DNA of 56,540 nucleotides, from assembly GCA_964511015.1 (NCBI GenBank), contig CAZEDX010000021.1, positions 1 to 56,540 of the forward strand, in the 5' to 3' direction. Within the stretch, counting starts at the first letter, position 1. Each line of letters begins with the position of its first letter. The DNA is from FEN-1099 sp964511015 (GTDB lineage Bacteria > Lernaellota > Lernaellaia > Lernaellales > Lernaellaceae). Shown one piece after another: positions 1-8,795 of this stretch. The notes under the pieces are model-generated. The model had not been told where the DNA came from. It searched no databases and saw only the letters and a program-made list of their open reading frames with translations. A program made the translations under genes and the position numbers.

Positions 1-1956
1 GAGAACAGCGTGGTCGAGTTGTTCGCCCAGTACTATTTCGCGCGCGCGACCGGCATTCTGGAACTGTCGCATCGCGGGGCCGTGAAGAATGTCTACTTCT
101 ACGACGGCCGCGCCGTCTACGTGGAAAGCGAAGGCCGGCAGGAAAGCCTGGGCCAGGTGCTGGTGCGCCACGGCATCATCACCAACGAAGACTTGTTGCT
201 CAGCCTGGAAAACATGGCGGCCTACGGGCGTCGTCAGGGTGACGCGCTGGTTGAGATGGGCCGACTCAACCCGATGCAGTTGTATCACGGCCTGCGTCTG
301 CAGATGCGCGAGAAACTGCTAAGCGCGCTGGGTTGGTTCGATGGCGAGTTCTACTTCGACGACACCGGTTTCGACATCTCTAGTGTGACGGTCTTCGAGT
401 TGCCGATGCCACAGTTGATTTACGACGGCATCCTGCAACATTACGAAGCCCACAACCTGCGCGAGATGTTCGCCGACGTCGCCGACCAAGTCATCCAGCG
501 CACGCGGCCGATGCCGATCTCCCGCGTCGCCGCCCAGTTGCCCGAAGAGGTATGGGCGGTCTACGGCCTGATCGACGGCCGCCGCACAATCGGTGAGGTT
601 GTCGCGGCTTCGGGCCTGTCCGAAGCGCGCGTCTATCCGATTCTCTACACGATGGTGCTGTTGCGCCTATTCGACCACTGTCGTGAAACGGCCGAAACCG
701 AGGCGCCGCACCTGGCGGCAGCGCCCAGCCGCTTCGTCGAACCGGAACCGACGGAAGAAGATGTCGAAATCGAATTCGTCACTGAACCGGTCCGCGAACA
801 ACGGCCGGCGGCCAAACCGATCGATCAACGGCGTCTGCTGAAAGCGATCGACGAACAACCGCCGCCCGCGCCGGCGGAGAAGCCGGCTCCTAGGTCAGAG
901 GCGAAACCTGCGCCGAAGCCGGAGCCCAAGCCCGCGCCGAAATCGGAGCCCAAGCCCACACTCAAGCCCGAGCCGAAACCGGTTCCGCCGCCGTTGACGC
1001 CGTTGCGCGAGCCGAAACCGCCTGCCGCGGAAGACACCGAAGAGCCGTCGTTGGAACTCGACCAGGAAATCGAGCGCGAGTTGCGCCGCTTCGAACAGGG
1101 AGAGGACCAGCCGGCCGACAAGACAACGTTGATCGACCGCGACGATGAGGCGGCGGCCGCGCTACGCGAAGAGGTAATGACGGCCTATTTGAAACTGGGC
1201 CACATCAACCACTACCAGGTGCTGGGCGTCAGTCGTGATGCCGATGAACACACGGTGAAGTACGCCTACTACGCGCTGGTCAAACGGATGCATCCGGACC
1301 GGCTGGGACCGGGTGCGGATCCGGATCTGAAAGAGAAAGCCAATGCGGTGATGCAAGCGATCACCCAGGCCTACGAGGTGATCGGCAACCTGGCCCGCCG
1401 GGCGGAATACGATAAGCGCCTGACGCCGGAGGGCGAGGAACTCAAGGAACGCCGCATCACCACGATCCTGGCCGCCGAACGCGCCTTCAACCAAGGCAAC
1501 CTGGCACTGCGTCGTCAAAACTACGTCGAGGCGGAAAAGTATTTCGCCGAGGCCTGCAAGTTGTTCCCCGAAGAGGCCGAGTATCACGCTTACCTGGGGT
1601 GGGCTCGCTGGAATGATCCGCGTCTGCACCAACAACAACGCGCGGTGCAAGCCCGCGAGTCGCTCGAGCGATCGCTGAAGATCAACCCCAAAGGCGACAA
1701 GGCGAACTTCTTTCTCGGCAAACTCCTGCTTATGCACGGCAACAAAGACCGGGCGCGGCAGTTGTTTGCCCTGGCCCTGCGATACAACAAGAACAATGAA
1801 GACGCGCGGGCGGAACTTTTAAAACTGCAGCGCGAACGCGAGCGCGAGCGGCAGGAGTTGAACGCCGAAGAGGAAAAAGACAAATTCGGCAACCTGCTCA
1901 AGAAGGACCTGGACTTCCAGTCCGTCAAAAAAGCCATCAAGAAAATCTTCTGGTGA
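1..1956 (+). CDS. DUF4388 / J-domain / TPR protein (5' end outside window)
   Basis: The frame is open from base 1 (three sense codons precede the GTG at 10), so the N-terminus probably lies upstream. The first 140 residues resemble a DUF4388-type domain (ATGILEL, then VYFYDGRAVYVESEG). A Pro/Lys/Glu-rich linker follows at about 280-340. A J domain sits at about 398-470 (NHYQVLGVSRDAD) with an intact HPD tripeptide near 427, and the C-terminal 150 residues look like TPR repeats ending in a charged helix. Intact HPD suggests it can stimulate a DnaK-type chaperone. DUF4388 with a J domain and TPRs is a layout I associate with deltaproteobacterial regulatory or assembly proteins. The client is unknown. 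No signal peptide is visible in the part seen. Confidence 0.8.
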   Translation, partial: ENSVVELFAQYYFARATGILELSHRGAVKNVYFYDGRAVYVESEGRQESLGQVLVRHGIITNEDLLLSLENMAAYGRRQGDALVEMGRLNPMQLYHGLRLQMREKLLSALGWFDGEFYFDDTGFDISSVTVFELPMPQLIYDGILQHYEAHNLREMFADVADQVIQRTRPMPISRVAAQLPEEVWAVYGLIDGRRTIGEVVAASGLSEARVYPILYTMVLLRLFDHCRETAETEAPHLAAAPSRFVEPEPTEEDVEIEFVTEPVREQRPAAKPIDQRRLLKAIDEQPPPAPAEKPAPRSEAKPAPKPEPKPAPKSEPKPTLKPEPKPVPPPLTPLREPKPPAAEDTEEPSLELDQEIERELRRFEQGEDQPADKTTLIDRDDEAAAALREEVMTAYLKLGHINHYQVLGVSRDADEHTVKYAYYALVKRMHPDRLGPGADPDLKEKANAVMQAITQAYEVIGNLARRAEYDKRLTPEGEELKERRITTILAAERAFNQGNLALRRQNYVEAEKYFAEACKLFPEEAEYHAYLGWARWNDPRLHQQQRAVQARESLERSLKINPKGDKANFFLGKLLLMHGNKDRARQLFALALRYNKNNEDARAELLKLQRERERERQELNAEEEKDKFGNLLKKDLDFQSVKKAIKKIFW

Positions 1957-1960
1957 TGCC

Positions 1961-3367
1961 GTGACACGTGTTTCCCGCCGCTGGTGCTGTCTATTGGCGC
2001 TGTGTCTGACCGTGTATTGCGCCGCCGGCTGCTCTCACGCCAGCCGCAGTTCGCGGCGGAACGTGCTGGTGATCACCATCGACAGCCTGCGCGCCGACCA
2101 TCTCGGTTGCTACGGCTACGGACCGCCGACCAGCCCGCGACTCGACGCGTTCGCCAAACAGAGCACGTTGTTCCGCCACGCGTATGCCACCGCGCCCTGG
2201 ACGCTGCCGAGCCATGTCTCCATTTTTACCGGCCTGGATGCCTCGAGCCACGGCGTGGACACCGACAAGGCGGTGCTTACCGAACGCGCCAACACGATGG
2301 CCGAGGTTTTTCTCAAAGCCGGCTATCACACGTCGGCCGTCATCTGCGCCCCGCTGCTGCGCCGCCGCTACGGTTTGACCCAGGGCTTTCAGGAGTTCAA
2401 CACCAGCCTGATGGGTCGCAGCTACGCCGAAGCCCGCCAGGTCAAGGTGGCCGACGAAGTCACGAAGTTGGGCCTGAGCTATATCGATCTGCGGCGCGAC
2501 AAACCTTTCTTCATGTGGCTGCACTATTGGGATCCGCATTACGACTACAACCCGGCGCAGAAATACATCGACCTGTTCGACCCGGGCTATCAGGGCAAGC
2601 AAAACGGGCTGGATATCCAGAACCGAACCGACATTACCTCGGACATTGATCCGCGCGACCTGCGCCATCTGATCGCGCTATACGACGGCGAGATCCGCTT
2701 CACCGATGACGCGTTGGGCGCGCTGTTCGACGGCCTGCAAAAGCGCGGGCTGCTGGACAACACGCTGATCGTGGTCACCGCCGACCACGGTGAGGAATTC
2801 CTCGACCATGGCGGCACCGGCCACACCTGGACTTGTTATGAAGAACTGATGCATGTGCCGTTGATCATTTACTCGCCGGGGTTGCGCACCGTCGCGCCGC
2901 AGTTCGATCAGCAAGTCAGCATCATCGACATCTTTCCCACCGTGTTGTCGTTGGTCGGTTTGAAATACGACGGGCAAGCGGTGCAAGGAAGAAGCCTGGT
3001 TGAAATGATGACCACCGGCAAGCCGTTGGAACCTCGTCACTTGCTGATGGAGACTCGCGCCGCCCGCTTGCAACCGGGAGGCAAGATTGGCCGCTGGAGT
3101 GCCCTGCTGGCGCCGTCACGCCTCAAGTTGCATCGCTACTATCGCGCGAATGAGGACACGACCTTCCTGTTCGACCTGAACAGCGACCCGCATGAGCGGC
3201 AGGATTTGGCGCCGGCCAGGGGCACTCAACTCGAGGATCTCACGCGCATGTTGAGCCAGATGCGCCGGCGCGACCGCGACCTCAACAATCGACTGGCCAT
3301 TAACGGCGACGAACAACTCGATCAGGAACAGACCGAGATGTTGCGCGGCCTCGGATACCTGCAATGA
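1961..3367 (+). CDS. sulfatase-like lipoprotein hydrolase, Thr nucleophile (copy 1)
   Basis: Alkaline-phosphatase-superfamily hydrolase of the sulfatase type, predicted to be a lipoprotein: hydrophobic leader, then AAGC with Cys24. The metal/nucleophile half begins TIDSLRADHLGCYGY. The nucleophile position in APWTLPSH is Thr81, not the Cys or Ser that is converted to formylglycine in true sulfatases, and the usual downstream Arg is His. Metal ligands Asp275-His276 lie in DHGEE. The start is the GTG 5 nt after the previous stop; it has no clear Shine-Dalgarno, so translational coupling is likely. It overlaps the next, paralogous gene by 4 nt. A phosphoester, phosphonate or sulfate ester substrate are all possible; none can be chosen from sequence. 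Confidence 0.85.
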   Translation: MTRVSRRWCCLLALCLTVYCAAGCSHASRSSRRNVLVITIDSLRADHLGCYGYGPPTSPRLDAFAKQSTLFRHAYATAPWTLPSHVSIFTGLDASSHGVDTDKAVLTERANTMAEVFLKAGYHTSAVICAPLLRRRYGLTQGFQEFNTSLMGRSYAEARQVKVADEVTKLGLSYIDLRRDKPFFMWLHYWDPHYDYNPAQKYIDLFDPGYQGKQNGLDIQNRTDITSDIDPRDLRHLIALYDGEIRFTDDALGALFDGLQKRGLLDNTLIVVTADHGEEFLDHGGTGHTWTCYEELMHVPLIIYSPGLRTVAPQFDQQVSIIDIFPTVLSLVGLKYDGQAVQGRSLVEMMTTGKPLEPRHLLMETRAARLQPGGKIGRWSALLAPSRLKLHRYYRANEDTTFLFDLNSDPHERQDLAPARGTQLEDLTRMLSQMRRRDRDLNNRLAINGDEQLDQEQTEMLRGLGYLQ

Positions 3368-4782
3368 GCCGGCGCGCGGCGTTGCTGATAGTCCTGGGCC
3401 TGGCGGTGCTGGTTGGCGCGTGCCACGGACCGCGCTCTGCCGGACCGGAACACAATGTGATTCTGGTGGTCATCGACAGCCTGCGCGCCGACCACGTCGG
3501 TTGCTATGGATACGCCAAGCCAACCACGCCCGCGCTCGACGCTTTCGCGGCCAAGCATGTGCGCTTCACCCAGAGCTACGCCACCTCGTCTTGGACCCTG
3601 CCTAGCCACGTCTCCATGTTCACTGGGTTGTACGAAGACGTGCACCGCGCCTATTCCCCCAACTGCTCTCTGGACTCCGACAACGTGCTGCTGGCCGAGG
3701 TGCTGCGCCAGGCGAAGTACGACACGCACGCCATTGTCTGCGCACCGTTTCTGCGCGCCGCCTACCTGATCGACCGCGGATTCGTGAATTACGATGAGGA
3801 GATCGCGCGAACCAAACGGCCCAACGTGCGGCAAATCAAAACGAGCCGCCGCGTCACGGACAAGGCGCTCGACTACCTGAAAAAGCGCGAGAAGAACGGC
3901 GGCCCGTTTTTCTTGTTCGTACACTACTGGGATGTGCACTACGACTACAATCCGCCGCCGGAGTACACCAAGTTGTTCGATCCGGACTACCGGGGCACCA
4001 TCACCGCCGACAACTACAGCCGCCGTGACGACATTGTGCCGGGCATCGACCCGCGCGACCTGCAACACATTGTGGCGCTGTACGACGGCGAGATCCGCTA
4101 CGTGGACGATCACCTGCGCGAGTTGCTGACTTGGCTGGAACGTTCGCCGCTGGCAAAGAACACGGCGATCATCATCACCTCCGATCACGGCGAGGAGTTC
4201 CTCGAGCACCGCTCTACCGGCCACAACTTCACCTGTTACGAGGAACTGACGCGGGTGCCGTTGGTGATCGCCGCGCCCTGGCTGACCCCGCGGTCGCGCA
4301 CCGTAGACACGTTGGTGGAAAACGTCGATCTGTTCCCCACCATTCTCGCCCTCGCCGGAGTGCGCCAGCCGCCGGGCAAGATTAACGGCTACGACCTGCT
4401 GCCGTTGATTACCGCCGGCCAGGCGCCCTCGCGCAACTTCTTCTATTGCGAAACGAGGGCCGGCCGGCGCTACGGCTGGCACGGCACCCAAGGCATGTGG
4501 TCGAGCGTGCGCGATGTCAACGGATTGAAGGTTCTCAAATTCCGGGGCCATGGCGAACGTGCCACCGAAATGTACGACCTCGCCGCCGACCCCGGCGAAC
4601 AAGCCGACCTCTCCGCGTCACCATCTGAGACGGGCAGCCGATTGGACCAAACCCTCGAACAACTCCGCGCCGCGCACAACCACCTGGCGCGCGAACGGAA
4701 TCTCGATTTTCAGGAACCTACCGCAGAATTGCGCGACGCCGGCGTGAACGACCAGCTCAAAACTCTCGGCTACGTGCAATAG
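3364..4782 (+). CDS. sulfatase-like lipoprotein hydrolase, Thr nucleophile (copy 2)
   Basis: Paralogue of the gene just upstream, started by the ATG of an ATGA stop/start overlap. Lipobox VGAC gives Cys20. It shares the same landmarks: VVIDSLRADHVGCYGY, SSWTLPSH with Thr78 in the nucleophile place, YDGEIRYVDD, and SDHGEEF with Asp274-His275. The C-terminus ends LKTLGYVQ, matching the MLRGLGYLQ end of copy 1. Conservation of that tail in both copies argues for a structural role. The tandem pair looks like a local duplication followed by divergence and is probably co-transcribed with the J-domain gene. Confidence 0.85.
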   Translation: MSRRAALLIVLGLAVLVGACHGPRSAGPEHNVILVVIDSLRADHVGCYGYAKPTTPALDAFAAKHVRFTQSYATSSWTLPSHVSMFTGLYEDVHRAYSPNCSLDSDNVLLAEVLRQAKYDTHAIVCAPFLRAAYLIDRGFVNYDEEIARTKRPNVRQIKTSRRVTDKALDYLKKREKNGGPFFLFVHYWDVHYDYNPPPEYTKLFDPDYRGTITADNYSRRDDIVPGIDPRDLQHIVALYDGEIRYVDDHLRELLTWLERSPLAKNTAIIITSDHGEEFLEHRSTGHNFTCYEELTRVPLVIAAPWLTPRSRTVDTLVENVDLFPTILALAGVRQPPGKINGYDLLPLITAGQAPSRNFFYCETRAGRRYGWHGTQGMWSSVRDVNGLKVLKFRGHGERATEMYDLAADPGEQADLSASPSETGSRLDQTLEQLRAAHNHLARERNLDFQEPTAELRDAGVNDQLKTLGYVQ

Positions 4783-4807
4783 TAACAACGATCAGAGCTG
4801 ATGAACC

Positions 4808-6859
4808 TCACGGCGCCGGGGCGGGCTCCGGAGCCGGCGCCGGTGTCGTGTCCGTCGGTGCGGGCGCCGCGGCCGGCATGTCCGGCGCAACCAGCGGCGT
4901 GGCCGGCTCGGGACTCGGAGTGGGCGGCGGCGTCACCGGCTCGGGGATGAGCGGCGCGGCCGGCGTCTCGCCCGTTCCCTCCTCGCCTTCACCACCGGAG
5001 AAGCGCCAGGCGCCGAGGCTGCGATTGCGCAACGGGCTCTTCTTGGCCCACAATGGCAGTTGCTCGCGCACCCAGGCCTGTGTGGTTTCGGGCAACACTT
5101 CCCATTTCTGATACCCCGGCTGGCCAACCAAGTCGCGGCGCAGGTAGCCGTATACGCCTACCAGCATCTTTTGCCGTTTGGGTTTCTTATTTTCGAGCAC
5201 CAGGACTCTGTCTTTTTTGACCGGCAACCACGCCAGCACATAGTCCTGCGCCAGTTGCGGCTGGTCGTACAACCGGTATTGGATCGGATTGATTGCCGTC
5301 TGGAACATCCAGAGCTTGAGTCCCGGGTCGCTTTTCACCGCCAGGATCGGAAGCTGAATGATCAGTTCGGGCCGCTTGCTGAAGACATAGCCGTAGTCGA
5401 ACTTCTCGTGGCCGACGTTGCGCATGCCGGTCGGAATCGCCAGATGCGCAATGTGCGTGTCGGTCAGGCCGGTGATATCCAGAATGTTGCGGTCCGCGTA
5501 ATAGCCGAGGGCGCCGATCGGAATCGTGGCGATGGTCGCTTTCTTCGGCAACTGGCGAGCCAGGATTTTTCCGGCATCGACAAACTCGGGCACGATTTTC
5601 TGCATGCGCCGGTGCTGAATCATCTGGAACTTGAAGAAGCCGGACCAGATCATCAGCAAAATCATCAAAACCACAGCAAACAACAACGGGTGGCGCTTGG
5701 CCGGCGGCTCCTCGGCCGCCGCGGCGGCGCCCGCCTTGGCCGCGTCTTCTTGCCGCTCGCGTTCGCGCTCGACCGCCGTCTGGGCGCGGCGCCGATGCCA
5801 CAGTTCCCACACCGCCAGCATCATGAAGGGAAAGATAGGCAACAAGAAGCGCTGGAAAGCGAAGTAGTCGCCGCCCACTGCGATGTTGTAGGTCACCAGC
5901 ACAGCAATGGCCGCCAGCGACTGCCAGAGCCAGCGCGGCCAGCTCTTGAGTTCGTGCCATTGCCGTGCGACCAGATAGAGCAGATAGATCGGCAGGAGGT
6001 TGGACGCCGCGGCCAGCCACACATAGCGCAGGCCGGTCATCGCCAATCCGCCGCCACCGCCGACTTTGGCATAGAAGGTGTTAGGCAGCGGATAGCCGAA
6101 GTAGACCCATCGGCAGATCCAGTAGCCGCCGAACAGGCCCAGAACGATCGCGGCATAGAGCAAGCCGTTCTTCAGGCGGTTCTTGTCCCACGGCAGGAAC
6201 CACGACAGGCCGAGCACGACGGCGATCAGCACACCTTCCGGATGCAGCAGTCCCGCCGCCACCGTCAGCAGCGCCGAGAACTTCGGCAGTTCGTTGCGTT
6301 CATATTCCCGCTGATGAAAAAACCATGCGGCAACCCAGGCCAGGGCCAAGGTCGGGGTTTCCATGGCCGACCAAGCCCAGATCACCGCCGGGTGACACAT
6401 GCCGAGAAAGATGAGGAAGAACCACTCCGGCCGGTCCATCTCGCCCGGGCGTTGGCGGCGCATAAAGCTCCACAGCAGCGCCACGGCCAGCGACCAGCCG
6501 ATCAAACCGACCAACACCATGCCGAACGCGGCCAGGCCTTTGCCGATCGCGATGAACGGCAGGCTGAGCAGAATCTGACCGAAGCTGGTATAGCCTTCGA
6601 CGGGCGGTCCGTCGGCGTTGAACACCAGACCGTGACCCTTTAGCAGGTTCTCGGCGAAGCGGAACGTGATGTAGGCGTCGTCCACCGGCCGCGCGGCGCC
6701 GTTGAAAGCGCCGACCACCAGCAATAGGGCAAAGATCAGCACGAACACACGCCGCGGTGTCCAATCGATGCGGCGGAGCGGCTTGGGCACCGGTGGGGGG
6801 GTGATGTCCGGGCTCGGAGCAGCCGCCGTTTCAGGCACCGGGACATTCGTTTCGGCCAT
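4808..6859 (-). CDS. GT-C type membrane glycosyltransferase (AftB-like DDAYITF family)
   Basis: Polytopic membrane protein of about 683 residues. The start is ATG 6859, preceded by GGAGG at about 7 nt; a longer in-frame ORF upstream lacks such a site and would overlap the neighbour. After a Pro-rich cytoplasmic N-tail comes a TM helix, then VDDAYITFRFAENLLKG at about 59-75 with the paired Asp residues typical of GT-C lipid-linked sugar transferases, followed by VEGYTSFGQ. About ten hydrophobic segments follow, then a soluble C-terminal domain and an Ala/Pro-rich tail of about 60 residues. The likely role is glycosyl transfer from a polyprenyl-phosphate sugar at the outer face of the inner membrane. 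Donor and acceptor are unknown. Confidence 0.7.
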   Translation of the reverse strand: MAETNVPVPETAAAPSPDITPPPVPKPLRRIDWTPRRVFVLIFALLLVVGAFNGAARPVDDAYITFRFAENLLKGHGLVFNADGPPVEGYTSFGQILLSLPFIAIGKGLAAFGMVLVGLIGWSLAVALLWSFMRRQRPGEMDRPEWFFLIFLGMCHPAVIWAWSAMETPTLALAWVAAWFFHQREYERNELPKFSALLTVAAGLLHPEGVLIAVVLGLSWFLPWDKNRLKNGLLYAAIVLGLFGGYWICRWVYFGYPLPNTFYAKVGGGGGLAMTGLRYVWLAAASNLLPIYLLYLVARQWHELKSWPRWLWQSLAAIAVLVTYNIAVGGDYFAFQRFLLPIFPFMMLAVWELWHRRRAQTAVERERERQEDAAKAGAAAAAEEPPAKRHPLLFAVVLMILLMIWSGFFKFQMIQHRRMQKIVPEFVDAGKILARQLPKKATIATIPIGALGYYADRNILDITGLTDTHIAHLAIPTGMRNVGHEKFDYGYVFSKRPELIIQLPILAVKSDPGLKLWMFQTAINPIQYRLYDQPQLAQDYVLAWLPVKKDRVLVLENKKPKRQKMLVGVYGYLRRDLVGQPGYQKWEVLPETTQAWVREQLPLWAKKSPLRNRSLGAWRFSGGEGEEGTGETPAAPLIPEPVTPPPTPSPEPATPLVAPDMPAAAPAPTDTTPAPAPEPAPAP

Positions 6860-6935
6860 TTTCGCCTCCGTGGATTTCGGTAAAAAGGCCTGCCAGGTAC
6901 TGCCGTCTTGTATCTTCGCGAATATGAGTGCGTTT

Positions 6936-7862
6936 CTACGTGGCGGGACCGGGGTTGTCAACTATGGCGGCCTGCCGAGCGCGTACGGTCTGCCCGCAGT
7001 TGCTGCCGATTCGGTCCTCTCGCGCATCGCCGACGGACAGCAGCACATCGAATCCCGCCGCCTGGAGCGACGCCACGGCTTCGTCCACCTTTTCCGCCCG
7101 CGGTGAACGCAACACCGATTTTAGTCCATGACGTCCCGCCTCGGCCGTTGGATTCAGCGGCGTCAGCTTCACCGCAAACACCCGCGGATCGAAGCGCGCA
7201 ATGATCATGCGCGGATCGAACGGCACATCCTGCGCCAGCGCAAAGTTGAGCACGGGTTTGCGACCACCCGGGCAATAATGCAACGTGCCGCGAACGGCGA
7301 CCCAATCGAGATCCTCTAAGGCAATCGGCATCAGGCGACGCCGCACCGCTTCGTCGGTGGAATTGAGCGAGAATTGCAACTGGAAACGACGGGGATAGAA
7401 CTGATGTTGCAAGTCGGCCAGCCGGTCGAACCAACTCCGGCGACCCAGCGGAGCTATCGTGGCCACGCAACACCAGAGCTCGGGCGTCGGCACCACGGCC
7501 GGCAGGCGCGCAATCACCTCCAGCACGGCGTCGTTCAACGACGGCTCGCCCATGCGAGCGAAGTGGACCTTCAGCTTGCGACAGGTGGACGCTAGTCCAG
7601 GGTGGCGGGCCAGAACGAACCGGATCTGGTCGAGCATTTCCTCGGCCGTGCAGTCGCCGCGATAATCGCCGCCGGCGTCGCAAAACAGGCAGCCGACCGG
7701 ACATCCGAACTGCGTCGAAATGTTCACCATCCACTTCTCTCCGCGTTCGTGGCGCGGGTCGAGGCCATCAACAAATTCCACCAGCGGACCGCCGGCTCCG
7801 CGCATGCGTGCCACGTACACCGTTGCCAGTTCTGAAATACCGCAGGTGCCCTCGATTTCCAT
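6936..7862 (-). CDS. RlmN-like radical SAM protein lacking the Cys118 equivalent
   Basis: Radical SAM enzyme with the CxxxCxxC cluster motif at Cys54/58/61 (FGCPVGCLFCDAGG). Other parts match the RNA-methylating RlmN/Cfr family: FSLNSTDEAVRRRLMP (RlmN-like SLHAPND...RLMP), KLTPLNP, and a C-terminal SNCGQ placing Cys289 where RlmN has its methyl-carrying cysteine (ACGQ). The second mechanistic cysteine, seven residues before the first cluster Cys (Cys118 in E. coli), is Asn47. At 308 residues it lacks the N-terminal accessory domain of RlmN. An AAAGGAG site precedes ATG 7862. It is downstream of a flavoprotein and an isochorismatase-fold gene. Substrate unknown. Confidence 0.75.
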   Translation of the reverse strand: MEIEGTCGISELATVYVARMRGAGGPLVEFVDGLDPRHERGEKWMVNISTQFGCPVGCLFCDAGGDYRGDCTAEEMLDQIRFVLARHPGLASTCRKLKVHFARMGEPSLNDAVLEVIARLPAVVPTPELWCCVATIAPLGRRSWFDRLADLQHQFYPRRFQLQFSLNSTDEAVRRRLMPIALEDLDWVAVRGTLHYCPGGRKPVLNFALAQDVPFDPRMIIARFDPRVFAVKLTPLNPTAEAGRHGLKSVLRSPRAEKVDEAVASLQAAGFDVLLSVGDAREDRIGSNCGQTVRARQAAIVDNPGPAT

Positions 7863-7901
7863 GATTCTCCTTTACCTTTCCCTGCTGGTAAGCGAACGCC
7901 C

Positions 7902-8795
7902 TTACTGCCCGCGCAAGTAAGCGAACGCGGCACGCGCGGCGCGCTGTCCGTCACCCAGCGCCGTCGCGACAAAGCGGTCGCGCCCGCGAATCAGGTCGCC
8001 GGCGAGATAGAGCCCGGCGAGATCGGTCTGGACCGTGGCGGGCGGCGGGGCGGCGGGAAACAACTGACGCCGAAGTTCCGCGCGCGGCTCACGGCCGACA
8101 CAAACCATGAGTTGGTCGGGCGCGGTTGATTCGCGACCACCGCCGGGAATATCCCACGTCAGCATCAGAGGTTCGGGCTGCACCTCCGCCAACATCCAGC
8201 CGAAATGCAGCGGAATGCCGGCTGCGGCGACTTCGGCGGCCAGTCCCGGACGCAGGTGCGGCACCAGATTGCGCGCGAAGATCCTCGCCCGGCCGCCGCG
8301 CTGCAGAATCGACAAAGCGGTATCCGCGGCCACTTCGCCGGCGCCAACCACCGCCACCTCTAGCCCAACGAGCCGCGGCGGCAAGGTGCGAACGTCGTGG
8401 TGCAAACGGCCGAGGGATTCGAGTGTCGCCAGTCCCGGCACGGGCAGCGACCGTGCGCGCGTGCCGGTTGCCAACACAAGCGCCCGGCTGTGAATCTTCC
8501 GGCCACCGTCCGTTTGGCTCTGGAAAGCGTCGTCGCTTTCCACGCAATGGACAACACGGTCGGTCAACAGCGTGATCTCCAAATGCCGCAGATGGGCAGC
8601 CAACAAGTCCGCGAATTCGGTCCCGGTAATTCCGGCCGGAAAACCAGGCAGGTTATCAAGTCGCCATGCCGCCCGCACCAATCCGCCGACTGCTTCATCG
8701 CCGATCAGAACAACGGACAGGCCGTCACCGGCGGCCTGAATGGCGGCGGCCGCGCCGGCGGGTCCCGCGCCGACCACAAGCAGATCAACGGTCAT
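7902..8795 (-). CDS. thioredoxin-reductase-like FAD/NAD(P) oxidoreductase without CxxC
   Basis: Two-dinucleotide-fold flavoprotein of 297 residues. The FAD motif GAGPAG is at 9-14, the second nucleotide motif GAGEVA at 151-156, and the C-terminal FAD-contact segment GLYLAGDLIRGRDR is followed by a helix typical of thioredoxin reductases. The redox-active CxxC expected between the two halves of the NAD(P) domain is absent; the only cysteines are isolated (Cys84 and one near the C-terminus). It could be a ferredoxin/flavodoxin-NAD(P) reductase-like electron donor or an oxidase. It overlaps the upstream isochorismatase-fold gene by 4 nt and precedes the radical SAM gene by 39 nt, so supplying electrons to that enzyme is a reasonable inference. 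Confidence 0.75.
   Translation of the reverse strand: MTVDLLVVGAGPAGAAAAIQAAGDGLSVVLIGDEAVGGLVRAAWRLDNLPGFPAGITGTEFADLLAAHLRHLEITLLTDRVVHCVESDDAFQSQTDGGRKIHSRALVLATGTRARSLPVPGLATLESLGRLHHDVRTLPPRLVGLEVAVVGAGEVAADTALSILQRGGRARIFARNLVPHLRPGLAAEVAAAGIPLHFGWMLAEVQPEPLMLTWDIPGGGRESTAPDQLMVCVGREPRAELRRQLFPAAPPPATVQTDLAGLYLAGDLIRGRDRFVATALGDGQRAARAAFAYLRGQ

Noticed and set aside
3322..4602. 426-codon minus-strand ORF opposite the second sulfatase-like gene
   Set aside because: Val/Arg/His-rich antisense frame without ribosome site or domain; the plus strand has all family motifs.
5060..6643. Long plus-strand ORF (527 codons) opposite the GT-C gene
   Set aside because: Antisense shadow in GC-rich DNA; His/Arg/Gln-rich, no domain, while the opposite strand encodes a clear membrane enzyme.
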